From Pseudomonas alloputida (GTDB lineage Bacteria > Pseudomonadota > Gammaproteobacteria > Pseudomonadales > Pseudomonadaceae): DNA of 64,000 nt. Both the position numbers and the translations under genes were made by a program. Below the pieces are notes generated by a model. That model was not told the DNA's origin and made no database searches. It saw only the letters and a list, made by a program, of their open reading frames with translations. Positions 54,915 through 63,999 of the stretch are shown one piece after another (within the stretch, counting starts at the first letter, position 1; the number at the start of each line of letters is the position of its first letter). The stretch lies in contig NZ_CP128540.1 of NCBI RefSeq assembly GCF_021283545.2, forward strand, positions 6,298,501 through 6,362,500. The letters are read 5' to 3'.

Positions 54915-57101
54915 ATGCGCACAGACGACCTCTCTCTCCTGCTGAATTCCCTCAACGATGCCCAACGCCAGGCCGTAGCGGCCACGCTCGGGCGTCAACT
55001 GGTGCTTGCCGGCGCCGGTTCCGGTAAAACCCGCGTGCTGGTACACCGCATCGCCTGGCTGATCCAGGTCGAGCAGGCGTCGCCGCACTCGATCCTGTCG
55101 GTGACCTTCACCAACAAGGCCGCAGCAGAAATGCGCCAGCGGATCGAGCAACTGCTGGGCATCAACCCGGCAGGCATGTGGGTAGGCACCTTCCACGGCC
55201 TGGCCCATCGCCTGTTGCGGGCCCACTGGCAGGAAGCGCGGCTGGTGCAGAACTTCCAGATCCTCGACAGCGACGACCAGCAGCGCCTGATCAAGCGGGT
55301 CATGCGCGAGTTGGGCCTGGACGAGCAGAAGTGGCCGGCACGCCAGGCCCAATGGTTCATCAACGGACAGAAAGACGAAGGCCTGCGCCCGCAGCATATC
55401 CAGGCGGGGGGCGACCTGTTCCTGGCGACCATGCGCGAGGTCTATACGGCCTACGAGCAGGCTTGCGAGCGCGCCGGTGTCATCGATTTCTCCGAGCTGC
55501 TGCTTCGCGCCCTGGACCTGTGGCGTGACCACCCGGGCCTGCTGGAGCACTATCAGCGACGCTTCCGCCACGTGCTGGTGGACGAGTTCCAGGATACCAA
55601 CGCCGTGCAGTACGCCTGGTTGCGCCTGCTGGCACGCGGTGGCGACAGCCTGATGGCGGTAGGCGATGACGACCAGTCGATCTACGGCTGGCGCGGCGCC
55701 AAGATCGAGAACATTCACCAGTACACCGCCGACTTCCCCGACGCCGAAATGATCCGCCTGGAGCAGAACTACCGCTCCACCGGCGGCATCCTCAAGGCGG
55801 CCAACGCGCTGATCGCCAACAACAGCGGGCGCCTGGGCAAGGAACTGTGGACCGACATGGGCGAAGGCGAACCACTGACCCTGTACGCGGCCTACAACGA
55901 GCACGACGAAGCGCGCTATGTCGTGGAAACCATCGAGAGCCTGGTCAAGCAGGGCAATGCGCGCAACGAGATCGCCATTCTGTACCGTTCCAACGCCCAG
56001 TCGCGCGTGCTGGAAGAGGCCCTGCTGCGCGAGCGCATCCCCTACCGCATCTATGGCGGCCAGCGCTTCTTCGAGCGCGCCGAAATCAAGAATGCCATGG
56101 CTTACCTGCGCCTGATCGAAGGGCGTGGCAACGATGCCGCTCTGGAGCGGGTGATCAACGTGCCGCCGCGCGGTATTGGCGAAAAAACCGTCGAAGCCAT
56201 CCGCGAGCACGCCCGCCACAGCCAGCTGTCCATGTGGGAGGCCATGTGCCAGCTGATCGCTGCCAAGGCCCTCAAAGGCCGCGCCGCCAGTGCCCTGGGG
56301 GCCTTTATCGAGCTGATCGAGGGGCTGGCTGCCAAGGTTGTGGACATGCCGCTGCATACCATGACCCAGACCACCATCGAACAGTCCGGCCTGATCACCT
56401 ATCACCAGGAAGAAAAGGGTGAAAAGGGCCAGGCACGGGTAGAAAACCTTGAGGAACTGGTCAGTGCGGCGCGCAACTTCGAGTCCACCGACGAAGACGC
56501 CGACCTTTCCCCGCTCTCGGCCTTCCTTGGCCACGCCTCACTCGAAGCTGGCGATACTCAGGCTGACGAGCATGAAGACAGCATCCAGCTGATGACCCTG
56601 CACAGCGCCAAAGGCCTTGAGTTCCCATATGTGTTCCTGGTGGGCATGGAAGAAGGCTTGTTCCCGCACAAGATGAGCCTGGAAGAACCCGGCCGCCTGG
56701 AAGAGGAACGACGCCTGGCCTATGTAGGCATCACCCGCGCCATGCGCCAGCTGGTCATGACCTATGCCGAAACACGCCGCCTTTATGGCAGCGAGACTTA
56801 CAACAAGGTGTCGCGTTTCGTACGTGAAATTCCGGCAGGCCTGGTTCAGGAAGTACGCCTGTCCAACAGCGTCAGCCGCCCGTTCGGCGGGGCCAAGACG
56901 GCCACCAACAGCAACCTGTTCGCCAATGCCAGCATTCCGCAGACCGCGTTCAACCTTGGCCAGCGTGTGCAGCATGCGGTATTCGGGGAAGGTGTGATCC
57001 TCAACTTCGAGGGTTCTGGCGCTCAGGCGCGGGTGCAGGTGAATTTTGCCGAAGGTAGCAAATGGCTGATGCTGGGGTATGCCAAGCTCGAGGCTGTCTA
57101 A
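54915..57101 (+). CDS. uvrD: DNA helicase II UvrD
   Basis: 728 residues, SF1A helicase. Walker A LAGAGSGKTRVL (about 30-41), TFTNKAAAEMRQR, DEFQDTN (about 220), GDDDQSIYGWRGA, QNYRST and LMTLHSAKGLEFPYV. The C-terminal GQRVQHAVFGEGVILNFEG is the UvrD tail domain. Acts in nucleotide excision and mismatch repair. Start ATG 54915. Confidence 0.96.
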   Translation: MRTDDLSLLLNSLNDAQRQAVAATLGRQLVLAGAGSGKTRVLVHRIAWLIQVEQASPHSILSVTFTNKAAAEMRQRIEQLLGINPAGMWVGTFHGLAHRLLRAHWQEARLVQNFQILDSDDQQRLIKRVMRELGLDEQKWPARQAQWFINGQKDEGLRPQHIQAGGDLFLATMREVYTAYEQACERAGVIDFSELLLRALDLWRDHPGLLEHYQRRFRHVLVDEFQDTNAVQYAWLRLLARGGDSLMAVGDDDQSIYGWRGAKIENIHQYTADFPDAEMIRLEQNYRSTGGILKAANALIANNSGRLGKELWTDMGEGEPLTLYAAYNEHDEARYVVETIESLVKQGNARNEIAILYRSNAQSRVLEEALLRERIPYRIYGGQRFFERAEIKNAMAYLRLIEGRGNDAALERVINVPPRGIGEKTVEAIREHARHSQLSMWEAMCQLIAAKALKGRAASALGAFIELIEGLAAKVVDMPLHTMTQTTIEQSGLITYHQEEKGEKGQARVENLEELVSAARNFESTDEDADLSPLSAFLGHASLEAGDTQADEHEDSIQLMTLHSAKGLEFPYVFLVGMEEGLFPHKMSLEEPGRLEEERRLAYVGITRAMRQLVMTYAETRRLYGSETYNKVSRFVREIPAGLVQEVRLSNSVSRPFGGAKTATNSNLFANASIPQTAFNLGQRVQHAVFGEGVILNFEGSGAQARVQVNFAEGSKWLMLGYAKLEAV

Positions 57102-57233
57102 AGCCCGCAAGGGTCGGGCCTGCCAACTTTGTAACATTCAAGCAAAAGCTCGAAACACTATGTCGCTGGTCATGTGCCCGGGAACCTGTGCACCATGACG
57201 CGCGTGCAATCCACAACAGGGGATATCCCACTT

Positions 57234-58088
57234 ATGCAACGTTTTCTTAGCATCGCACTGGCGCTCTGCGTCGGCCTGACGCTGAGCCTGGACGCCAGCG
57301 CCAAGCGTTTCGGCGGCGGCAAGAGCTCGGGCTCCGCGCCTATCCACCAGACCCGCCAGGCTACGCCAACCACGCCTGCTGCCGCGCCGACCGTACCTGG
57401 CCGTGCACCGGCTGCCGCCAGCGGTGCTTCGCGCTGGTTGGGCCCACTGGCCGGCCTCGCCGCCGGTGGCCTGCTGGCTTCCATGTTCATGGGCGACGGT
57501 TTCGAAGGCTTCCAGATCATGGACTTCCTGATCGTGGCGCTCATCGCCTTCCTCGTGTTCCGCTTCATCGCCGCGCGCCGTCGCCAGCAGCAGCCGCAAA
57601 TGGCCATGCCAGGCCATGCGCCGATGCAGCGTGAGGCTCACGCGCAGCCTGCGCAGCCGTCGATTTTCGGTGGTTCGGCCGCACCTGCTGCCACAGCCGC
57701 ACCGGTGATCAACGCGCCGGCCTGGTTCAACGAGCAGAGCTTCCTGGCGGCAGCCCGTAACCACTTCCAGTCGCTGCAGCAGCACTGGGATGCCAATGAA
57801 ATGGACAAGATCAGCGAGTTCGTTACCCCGCAAATGCTTGAGTTCCTCAAGCGTGAGCGTGCTGAGCTGGGTGATGGCTTCCAGTCTACCTACATCGATA
57901 ACCTGGAAGTGCAACTGGACGGTGTCGATGACCGCGCCGACCGCACCGACGCTACCCTGACCTTCCGTGGCGTGTCGAAGAATTCGCGCTTCGACCAGGG
58001 CGAAGTGTTCAGCGAAAGCTGGCACATGGTTCGCGCCCAAGGCGAGAACCAGCCTTGGCTGGTAGCCGGTATCCGTCAAAACAGCTAA
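57234..58088 (+). CDS. Tim44-like domain membrane protein
   Basis: 284 residues. Signal-like N-terminus (about 1-23, ending ASA), an Ala/Pro-rich low-complexity region, one or two membrane segments (about 65-85 and 97-116) and a C-terminal Tim44-like domain (about 165-282, with SEFVTPQMLEFLKRERAELG). Function unknown. ATG 57234; AGGGGAT lies a little far upstream. Strong terminator downstream. Confidence 0.83.
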   Translation: MQRFLSIALALCVGLTLSLDASAKRFGGGKSSGSAPIHQTRQATPTTPAAAPTVPGRAPAAASGASRWLGPLAGLAAGGLLASMFMGDGFEGFQIMDFLIVALIAFLVFRFIAARRRQQQPQMAMPGHAPMQREAHAQPAQPSIFGGSAAPAATAAPVINAPAWFNEQSFLAAARNHFQSLQQHWDANEMDKISEFVTPQMLEFLKRERAELGDGFQSTYIDNLEVQLDGVDDRADRTDATLTFRGVSKNSRFDQGEVFSESWHMVRAQGENQPWLVAGIRQNS

Positions 58089-58108
58089 TCGCTGCGTGCT
58101 AAACACAG

Positions 58109-58137
58109 AACCCCGGGCTTGCCCGGGGTTTTTGCTT
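58109..58137 (+). terminator. Intrinsic terminator after the Tim44-like gene
   Basis: AACCCCGGGC/GCCCGGGGTT stem with TT loop running into a T-rich tract. Confidence 0.95.
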
Positions 58138-58201
58138 TTGCCAAAGTGGGCTACTAGGGTATAAGGCGCAGCGTTGTCATCTAGGTCAGAGGAAGTGAAC
58201 C

Positions 58202-58609
58202 GTGGAAGAAGTGATCGAACAACTCCGTGAAGCGAATGAGCCGGTACCGGTGCCCCTGGAGCTTCCCGACGAAGACCAGCTGGTAGAAATCGAAGAGCAG
58301 CTGTTCATCAATATTCCATTCGTGTTCAAAGAGTTTCTGCTGACCGTAAGTGATGTGGTTTACGGCTCCCTTGAGCCAGTTACCGTCACTGATCCGCACT
58401 CGCACACCTACCTGCCAGATGTGGCCTCCAACGCTTGGGATGCCGGCGTACCGCGCGACCTGATTCCGCTGTGCCAGGACGGCGACAATTACTATTGCGT
58501 GGAAGAAGACGGCACCGTGGTGCTGTGGGATGCCGAAGAGGAAGGTGTCGGCGAAGACAGTTGGGAATCGGTGTGGCACTGGGCGCGAGATGTTTGGCTG
58601 GAGAGCTGA
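58202..58609 (+). CDS. SUKH/SMI1-KNR4 domain protein
   Basis: 135 residues, a single SUKH domain. LPDEDQLVEIEEQLFINIPFVFKEFLL is the N-terminal helix pair and WESVWHWARDVWLES the conserved end. Very acidic. The GTG at 58202 has AGAGGAAGTG upstream. SUKH proteins are often immunity proteins for contact toxins, but no toxin gene is adjacent, so a housekeeping role is equally possible. Confidence 0.82.
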   Translation: MEEVIEQLREANEPVPVPLELPDEDQLVEIEEQLFINIPFVFKEFLLTVSDVVYGSLEPVTVTDPHSHTYLPDVASNAWDAGVPRDLIPLCQDGDNYYCVEEDGTVVLWDAEEEGVGEDSWESVWHWARDVWLES

Positions 58610-58681
58610 TCGCTAACGCCCTTATAGATGCGCGATTTGAGGCAGGAAAATGACGTCTTAGCGACTCAAGGTCGTTAAAAT

Positions 58682-58704
58682 CGCCAGGCTTTTTGCGCCT
58701 GGCG
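58682..58704. terminator. Hairpin between convergent genes
   Basis: CGCCAGGC/GCCTGGCG stem around a T-rich loop, between the SUKH and antiporter genes. No following T tract. Confidence 0.45.
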
Positions 58705-58763
58705 ACATCGCTATAGCCCCATCTCCTCGGGCGGGCGAGATACTTTGCCCGGGGCAGACCCCC

Positions 58764-60524
58764 TCAGTGCGAGTTCTCGCGACTGTTCTCCAGCGTCTCC
58801 AGCAACGCGATCTGCATGCGCGTGTGCACGCGGATGAGCCAGCGCCACAACAACGCCACCACCACCGCAGCTACCACGGCAATCACCAGCAGCAATTCGC
58901 TGGTGGGCAGAATGCTGGCGGACAATGCCGACAGCAGCAGGAAAATCACCAACAGCGACAACAGCGGGATCACTTCGGCGATCACACGGCGCACGCGCTG
59001 GGTATGTCGCCCGGCCATTTCCGGCTTCACGCCCATCTCTGCCAGCAGCATCGAGAGTGCTTTTAGCTTGCGGTACGCGGCGATCAGGAATGGCAGTGAC
59101 AGCAACAACGCTGCCCCCCAAATGACGGCCTTCTGATGGCTGACATCGCTGACCCACTCGCTGAGCCAATTGCCGAGACGCCCTGCAAAATAACCGCCAC
59201 TGAAGAAGATGGCGATCACCAGCGCCAGGTTCACCCCCACCTGCAACAGGATGCGCCGGATCATCGCCGCCAGCATGGCACTCTCGCCCTGCGGCTGGAT
59301 GTTGCGCAACCACTCGCCATACAACGACAGCACGCGCGCGAGGCGGGCGGGCACCACATTGCCCAGTTTCTGCGACAACGGGTCAGCCGCGCGGATCAGG
59401 TAGGGTGTCAGCAACGTAGTGATTGCCGATACTGCGACCGCCACCGGGTATAGGAAGTCGCTGGTCACCTGCAGGGTCATGCCCAGCGCGGCGATGATGA
59501 AAGAGAACTCGCCAATCTGCGAAAGCCCCATGCCCACGCGTAAAGACGTACGCCCGTCATTGCCGGCTATAAACGCCCCCATGCCGCAAGACAGCATCTT
59601 GCCCAGTACCACCGCCAGGGTGATGACTACGATCGGCCAGGCATAGTCGATGAGCACCTCAGGATCAATCATCATACCGATGGCGACGAAGAATATGGCG
59701 CTGAACAGGTCGCGTACGGGCTCAATCAAGCGTTCAATCTTCAACAACTGGCGTGATTCGGCCATGATCGCGCCAATCAGGAAAGCGCCCAGAACCATAC
59801 TGTATTCCAGCTTCACGACCAGCAGGCAGAAGCCGAAACACAGGCCCAGAACGGTGATCAGCAACATTTCGTTGCTTTCGAACCTTGCGACGTAGGCCAA
59901 TAACCGCGGCACCAGCAAAATACCGATGACCAGAGCGACAACCATGAACAGCGACAGCTTGCCGACTGTGGAGAACACCTCGCCCGAGCTGACCGTGCCG
60001 CTGACCGCGATACCCGACAGCAGGGCAATGATACCGATGCCAAGAATGTCCTCGACGATCAGCACGCCGAAGATCAGCTGGGCAAAGCGCTCGTTCTTCA
60101 TCTTCAAGTCGTTGAGCGCCTTGACGATGATGGTGGTGGAGGAAATGGCCAGGATGGCGCCCAGGAACAGTGAATCCATGGTGCTCCAGCCAAACCAGCG
60201 GCCAATCTCAAAACCGATCCAGATCATCAGGACGATTTCCAGGAACGCTGCGATGAACGCCGTGGCACCGACCTTGAACAGCTTGCGCAAGCTGAACTCG
60301 AGCCCCAGGCAGAACATCAGGAAGATCACCCCCAGTTCGGCGAGGGTCTTGATGGTGTCTTCGTCATGAATCAGGCCGAATGGCGGAGTGTGCGGGCCAA
60401 TGATGAAGCCGGCGACAATGTAGCCCAGCACCACCGGCTGCTTGAAACGGTGAAAAAGAATGGTGACCACGCCAGCGACCAGCATGATGACTGCCAGGTC
60501 CTGGATGAAGCTGATGGCATGCAT
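58764..60524 (-). CDS. CPA2 family cation:proton antiporter (KefC/YbaL-like, without RCK domain)
   Basis: 586 residues from ATG 60524, with AAGGAG upstream. Na+/H+ exchanger domain with about 12 hydrophobic segments (1-385, KQPVVLGYIVAGFIIGPHTP and VLGAFLIGAIMAES). Unlike KefB/KefC, the C-terminal part (about 400-586) has no Rossmann RCK/TrkA-N motif but more membrane segments (about 440-460, 480-500 and 530-570) and a short tail. Cation specificity unknown. Confidence 0.87.
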   Translation of the reverse strand: MHAISFIQDLAVIMLVAGVVTILFHRFKQPVVLGYIVAGFIIGPHTPPFGLIHDEDTIKTLAELGVIFLMFCLGLEFSLRKLFKVGATAFIAAFLEIVLMIWIGFEIGRWFGWSTMDSLFLGAILAISSTTIIVKALNDLKMKNERFAQLIFGVLIVEDILGIGIIALLSGIAVSGTVSSGEVFSTVGKLSLFMVVALVIGILLVPRLLAYVARFESNEMLLITVLGLCFGFCLLVVKLEYSMVLGAFLIGAIMAESRQLLKIERLIEPVRDLFSAIFFVAIGMMIDPEVLIDYAWPIVVITLAVVLGKMLSCGMGAFIAGNDGRTSLRVGMGLSQIGEFSFIIAALGMTLQVTSDFLYPVAVAVSAITTLLTPYLIRAADPLSQKLGNVVPARLARVLSLYGEWLRNIQPQGESAMLAAMIRRILLQVGVNLALVIAIFFSGGYFAGRLGNWLSEWVSDVSHQKAVIWGAALLLSLPFLIAAYRKLKALSMLLAEMGVKPEMAGRHTQRVRRVIAEVIPLLSLLVIFLLLSALSASILPTSELLLVIAVVAAVVVALLWRWLIRVHTRMQIALLETLENSRENSH

Positions 60525-60803
60525 GGCGTGATACTCCTTTTCTCGTCTTGTGAATGCCTGGGCAGACCGCTCCTCTGCCGAGGCAAACCTGAGCGAGCAG
60601 CAAGTACATACTGTATTGAATCCGGGAACACCCATGTTGCATGGGCGTACTCAGGTTAACATCGCGCTCCGCCGCAAAAAGCCAGTGCAATATGCAGAAA
60701 CAGATCGGCTGGAAAAGCGCCGCTGATGGCATGATCAGCGTGACGATGATGCGCCAGCCAACGTCCCGTATCAGCAAGGCACATTCAAAAGAGGGGAACA
60801 GCA

Positions 60804-61349
60804 GTGTCAGCAGATAACGCCCTCCATTCGCCCGATTCAGCGCAACCTCACCGTGAGCACACTATGGAACCTGGAAACGCCCAGCTGAGCATGACCGTCC
60901 TGATGACCCCGGACATGGCCAACTTTTCTGGCAACGTACATGGCGGCACCCTGCTCAAGTACCTCGACGAAGTGGCTTATGCATGCGCCAGCCGTTATGC
61001 CGGCAGTTATGTGGTAACCCTGTCGGTCGACCAGGTGATCTTCCGTGAACCCGTGCACGTGGGTGAACTGGTGACCTTCCTGGCGTCGGTCAACTACACC
61101 GGCAACACTTCGATGGAAGTTGGCATCAAAGTCGTGACCGAGAACATTCGCGAGCGCTCGGTGCGCCATTCCAACAGTTGCTTCTTCACCATGGTCGCGG
61201 TCGACGACAACCGCCGCCCGGTGCCGGTGCCACCACGCCAGCCGCACAGCAGCGAAGAAAAGCGCCGCTTCCTGCAAGGCCAGCAGCGCCGTCAGATCCG
61301 CCAGGAACTGGAAAAGCGCTATCAGGACTTGAAAACCGACGCCATTTAA
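60804..61349 (+). CDS. Acyl-CoA thioesterase (hotdog, BFIT/YciA-related)
   Basis: 181 residues from GTG 60804 (GAGGGGA seven bases upstream); ATG 60864, giving 161 residues, begins where homologues usually begin and may be the true start. The hotdog core has the [19 protein letters not shown] helix with catalytic Asp, and [14 protein letters not shown] charged C-terminal tail ([17 protein letters not shown]) extends beyond the core. Last 4 bases overlap the end of convergent pdxY. Confidence 0.87.
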   Translation: MSADNALHSPDSAQPHREHTMEPGNAQLSMTVLMTPDMANFSGNVHGGTLLKYLDEVAYACASRYAGSYVVTLSVDQVIFREPVHVGELVTFLASVNYTGNTSMEVGIKVVTENIRERSVRHSNSCFFTMVAVDDNRRPVPVPPRQPHSSEEKRRFLQGQQRRQIRQELEKRYQDLKTDAI

Positions 61350-62218
61350 AGCGCCAGTAACTGCGCTTCGAAGCGCACCCGTGGGTGCGCAATGCGGTCC
61401 TGGGCCCGTACCAGCTGCAATTCGTAGCTGGCGCAAGCCTGGGTTTCCAGCAGCACTTCATGCACTGCCGCAGCCGTGAATTCGAATGCCTGCACCCAGC
61501 TGTCGCCAAGCAGCACACGCGCCAGGAACAGGCCTGAGGTCAGGTCACCCACCCCTACCGGCTGACGCGGAAACGCCAGCAGTGGGCGGCGCAAGTGCCA
61601 GCTGTGCTCGGCGGTCACCAGCAGCATTTCGAAATGCTCTTCGGCCCGCCCGGGGTACGCCAGGTGCTTGACCAGTACAACCTGTGGTCCACGCTGCAGC
61701 AGGCTGCGCGCCATGTTCACGCAATCCTCCAGCGACTGGGCGCGGCGCCCACAGAAGCTGTCCAGTTCCAGCTGGTTGGGGCACAGGATGTCCGCTGTGG
61801 CTGCAGCCTCGTCAAGCAGAAACTCACTGACTTCGGGCGGCACGATGCAGCCCTTTTCCGGGTGCCCCATGACCGGGTCGCACAGGTATAACGCTTTTGG
61901 GTTTACCGCCTTGATCCGCTCGACGCCGGCCAGGATCGCTCGCCCTTGTTCGGCACTGCCCAGGTAGCCGGAAAGCACCGCATCGCAGTGGCCCAGCTCG
62001 CCGATGTTGGAAATGCCTTCCACCAACGCAGGAATTTGCGCTGGGGCAAGCACTTCCCCCGCCCACTGGCCATACTGTGTGTGATTGGAGAACTGCACGG
62101 TATTGAGGGGCCAGGCATTGACCCCGATACGCTGCATGGGAAATACCGCGGCGCTGTTGCCGGCGTGGCCGAACACCACGTGGGACTGAATGGCGAGCAG
62201 GTGCGGGGTACGTTTCAT
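61346..62218 (-). CDS. pdxY: Pyridoxal kinase PdxY
   Basis: 290 residues, ribokinase-like fold. [20 protein letters not shown] start, LCDPVMGH and [20 protein letters not shown] with the catalytic Asp (GVGD in place of the usual GTGD). Phosphorylates pyridoxal in the B6 salvage route. The frame is open far upstream; ATG 62218 fits the family length. Confidence 0.93.
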   Translation of the reverse strand: MKRTPHLLAIQSHVVFGHAGNSAAVFPMQRIGVNAWPLNTVQFSNHTQYGQWAGEVLAPAQIPALVEGISNIGELGHCDAVLSGYLGSAEQGRAILAGVERIKAVNPKALYLCDPVMGHPEKGCIVPPEVSEFLLDEAAATADILCPNQLELDSFCGRRAQSLEDCVNMARSLLQRGPQVVLVKHLAYPGRAEEHFEMLLVTAEHSWHLRRPLLAFPRQPVGVGDLTSGLFLARVLLGDSWVQAFEFTAAAVHEVLLETQACASYELQLVRAQDRIAHPRVRFEAQLLAL

Positions 62219-62338
62219 GCGGGAGGTTTCCAAAGCTGTTTCTAGGATTGTGCGCAGCGCAGTATGAACTTGATTGCTACCTGTACGACAGGCCAGGAAC
62301 GCAGTTAAGCTGGATCTACCTGTTTGGAGCATATGCAA

Positions 62339-62731
62339 ATGTTGACCCTGGAGAACCTCTTCGTCCTGATGCTGGTAGCCACGGCAGGCGCCTGGTTGTG
62401 GCACAACCATGGGTTGCGTGAAAAGGCCCTGGAACGGGTCAAACAGCATTGCGCCAAACTCGACCTGGAGTTGCTTGACGATGCCGTAGCGCTCAAGCGT
62501 ATCGCCTTTGTCCGGGATGCCAATGGCCGCAAGCGCCTGGCACGCGTCTATGCCTTCGAATTCACCGTCACGGGTGAGCAACGTCACCCCGGCACCGCGA
62601 CCCAGTTCGGCGCCCACAGCGTGCAGATCGAACTAGCGCCCTACCCGTTCGAAATCAAGACCCCACCACGCGCCGACAACGTCATAGAGATGCAGCAATG
62701 GCGCCAGGAGCATAACCGCTGGCGCAACTGA
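62339..62731 (+). CDS. DUF3301 family membrane-anchored protein
   Basis: About 130 residues. One N-terminal membrane segment (about 4-22), then a cytoplasmic domain with [20 protein letters not shown] and [13 protein letters not shown], the DUF3301 signature. ATG 62339 is chosen because GGAG lies nine bases upstream; an ATG at 62333 is too close to it. Function unknown. Confidence 0.85.
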   Translation: MLTLENLFVLMLVATAGAWLWHNHGLREKALERVKQHCAKLDLELLDDAVALKRIAFVRDANGRKRLARVYAFEFTVTGEQRHPGTATQFGAHSVQIELAPYPFEIKTPPRADNVIEMQQWRQEHNRWRN

Positions 62732-63703
62732 TCAACTGACGCGACATTCATTCAACCCGGCTTGCAACGCGGGTTGCGGTTGCGGCTGATGGAAAATCAG
62801 CTCGATACGGCTGTCCCTGCGCCAGTCGCTGGGCTGCCAAGCGGGCATATCCCCATTCAGCCCATTGAATGACCACCAGCCCTCCATGCTGTGGATAACT
62901 CCCTTGGCCCGTCGCCATGGCAAAGCACACAAGAAAGCTTTCAGCCGCTGTGGATAAAACTGTTGTCCAGGGTGCCACCGCCAGCCAATACTCCAACCAC
63001 CCTCTCCCTGCTGGACAAGGCAAATCGGTTGACTCGGGTCAGCCCACAATGCTGCTGGAGCGATTCCAAGATTGTCGACAATCCTGTTTTTCAAGAATGG
63101 GCTGTCAACAATCTGTGGAGATACCGTCGGGAGGCCGGACAAAGGCAGCTGCCCTTGCACGGTCCACATGATCTTCTTTTCTTGAAATTTATTACTTATC
63201 AACAACTTATGTATTTCATCCACAGCCTCTGACTTATTGAAAACCACGCTTTCAGAGGCGTTGAAAGCCTGCTGTTGAGCCTCTGGAAGAGGCTCGTTTC
63301 GAGCCATGGCCCGGGCATCCACAACCATCAGGAGTGGCTGAATTGTCAGCACTCCAACCCAAGGCGCTTGTTGCAGCTGAGCCAGCAGCTGCAAGGGATG
63401 GCCCAGGCCGGAAGGTTCGATAAACAGCCGGTCAGGCCGCGATTTGCGCAGCAGTCGTCCCAGGCCCACCTGGAACGGCATGCCGTTGACGCAGCACAGG
63501 CAGCCGCCTGCGACCTCGCCGATGGCGATGCCGTCTTCGTCACGGCTGAGTAAGGCTGCATCCAGGCCGACAAGGCCGAACTCGTTGATCAATACCGCCC
63601 AGCGCTCGTTGGCTGGGCGCTGAGCCAGCAAGTGACGGATCAGCGTGGTCTTGCCAGCACCAAGGGGGCCGGCAATTACATGGGTGGGAATGTTCTGCAG
63701 CAT
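62732..63703 (-). CDS. COG0523 (CobW/P47K) family metal-chaperone-type GTPase
   Basis: 323 residues. G1 motif GPLGAGKTTLIRH, the metal-binding CLCC motif in GEVAGGCLCCVNG, and NKSEAVDE at the position of the NKxD base motif, although the Asp is displaced. C-terminal CobW_C-like part after about 200. Members deliver metals such as zinc. The gene holds two exact DnaA boxes, two near boxes and an AT-rich patch (63165-63245) unlike its neighbours. It directly abuts DUF3301, convergent, with no gap. Confidence 0.85.
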   Translation of the reverse strand: MLQNIPTHVIAGPLGAGKTTLIRHLLAQRPANERWAVLINEFGLVGLDAALLSRDEDGIAIGEVAGGCLCCVNGMPFQVGLGRLLRKSRPDRLFIEPSGLGHPLQLLAQLQQAPWVGVLTIQPLLMVVDARAMARNEPLPEAQQQAFNASESVVFNKSEAVDEIHKLLISNKFQEKKIMWTVQGQLPLSGLPTVSPQIVDSPFLKNRIVDNLGIAPAALWADPSQPICLVQQGEGGWSIGWRWHPGQQFYPQRLKAFLCALPWRRAKGVIHSMEGWWSFNGLNGDMPAWQPSDWRRDSRIELIFHQPQPQPALQAGLNECRVS

Positions 63704-63999
63704 GGGGTGGCTTCAGGCGGCGGTGATGCCTCACTATGCGCCGTCAAGCCAGCCAGTCAAGGCTGAGCAGCAAACGCCCCCGCTGCGCCGAAGGTGACCG
63801 ATGCACCAAGCCTGCCCCTTCGTTACCCTGCCATTGTTCGCCTTTAAGTATCGCAACCTCGGCGGCTTGCAGGTGTTGGATGTTATCCACAGGTGGCTGA
63901 GCTGTGTGTAACTCTCCACGACAGCTATCCCGCTCTTGCAACCATTCACTACCTGGGCCGACGTAAGTGGTGAGCAAGCGCAACGGTACGTTATCCACA
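62890..63999. other. Cluster of DnaA-box 9-mers with AT-rich patch
   Basis: Exact boxes at 62890-62898 and 62949-62957 (minus) and at 63883-63891 and 63991-63999 (plus); one-mismatch forms at 63196-63204 and 63216-63224 (plus). An AT-rich stretch (63165-63245) begins with GATCTTCTTTTCT at 63170, similar to the oriC 13-mer GATCTNTTNTTTT. A 14-bp palindrome GATTGTCGACAATC lies at 63070-63083. It spans coding sequence of two genes and may continue past the window edge. Confidence 0.65.

Noticed and set aside
54588..56534. 648-codon minus-strand open frame over the zwf end and uvrD
   Set aside because: Antisense to the conserved UvrD helicase motifs; no independent support.
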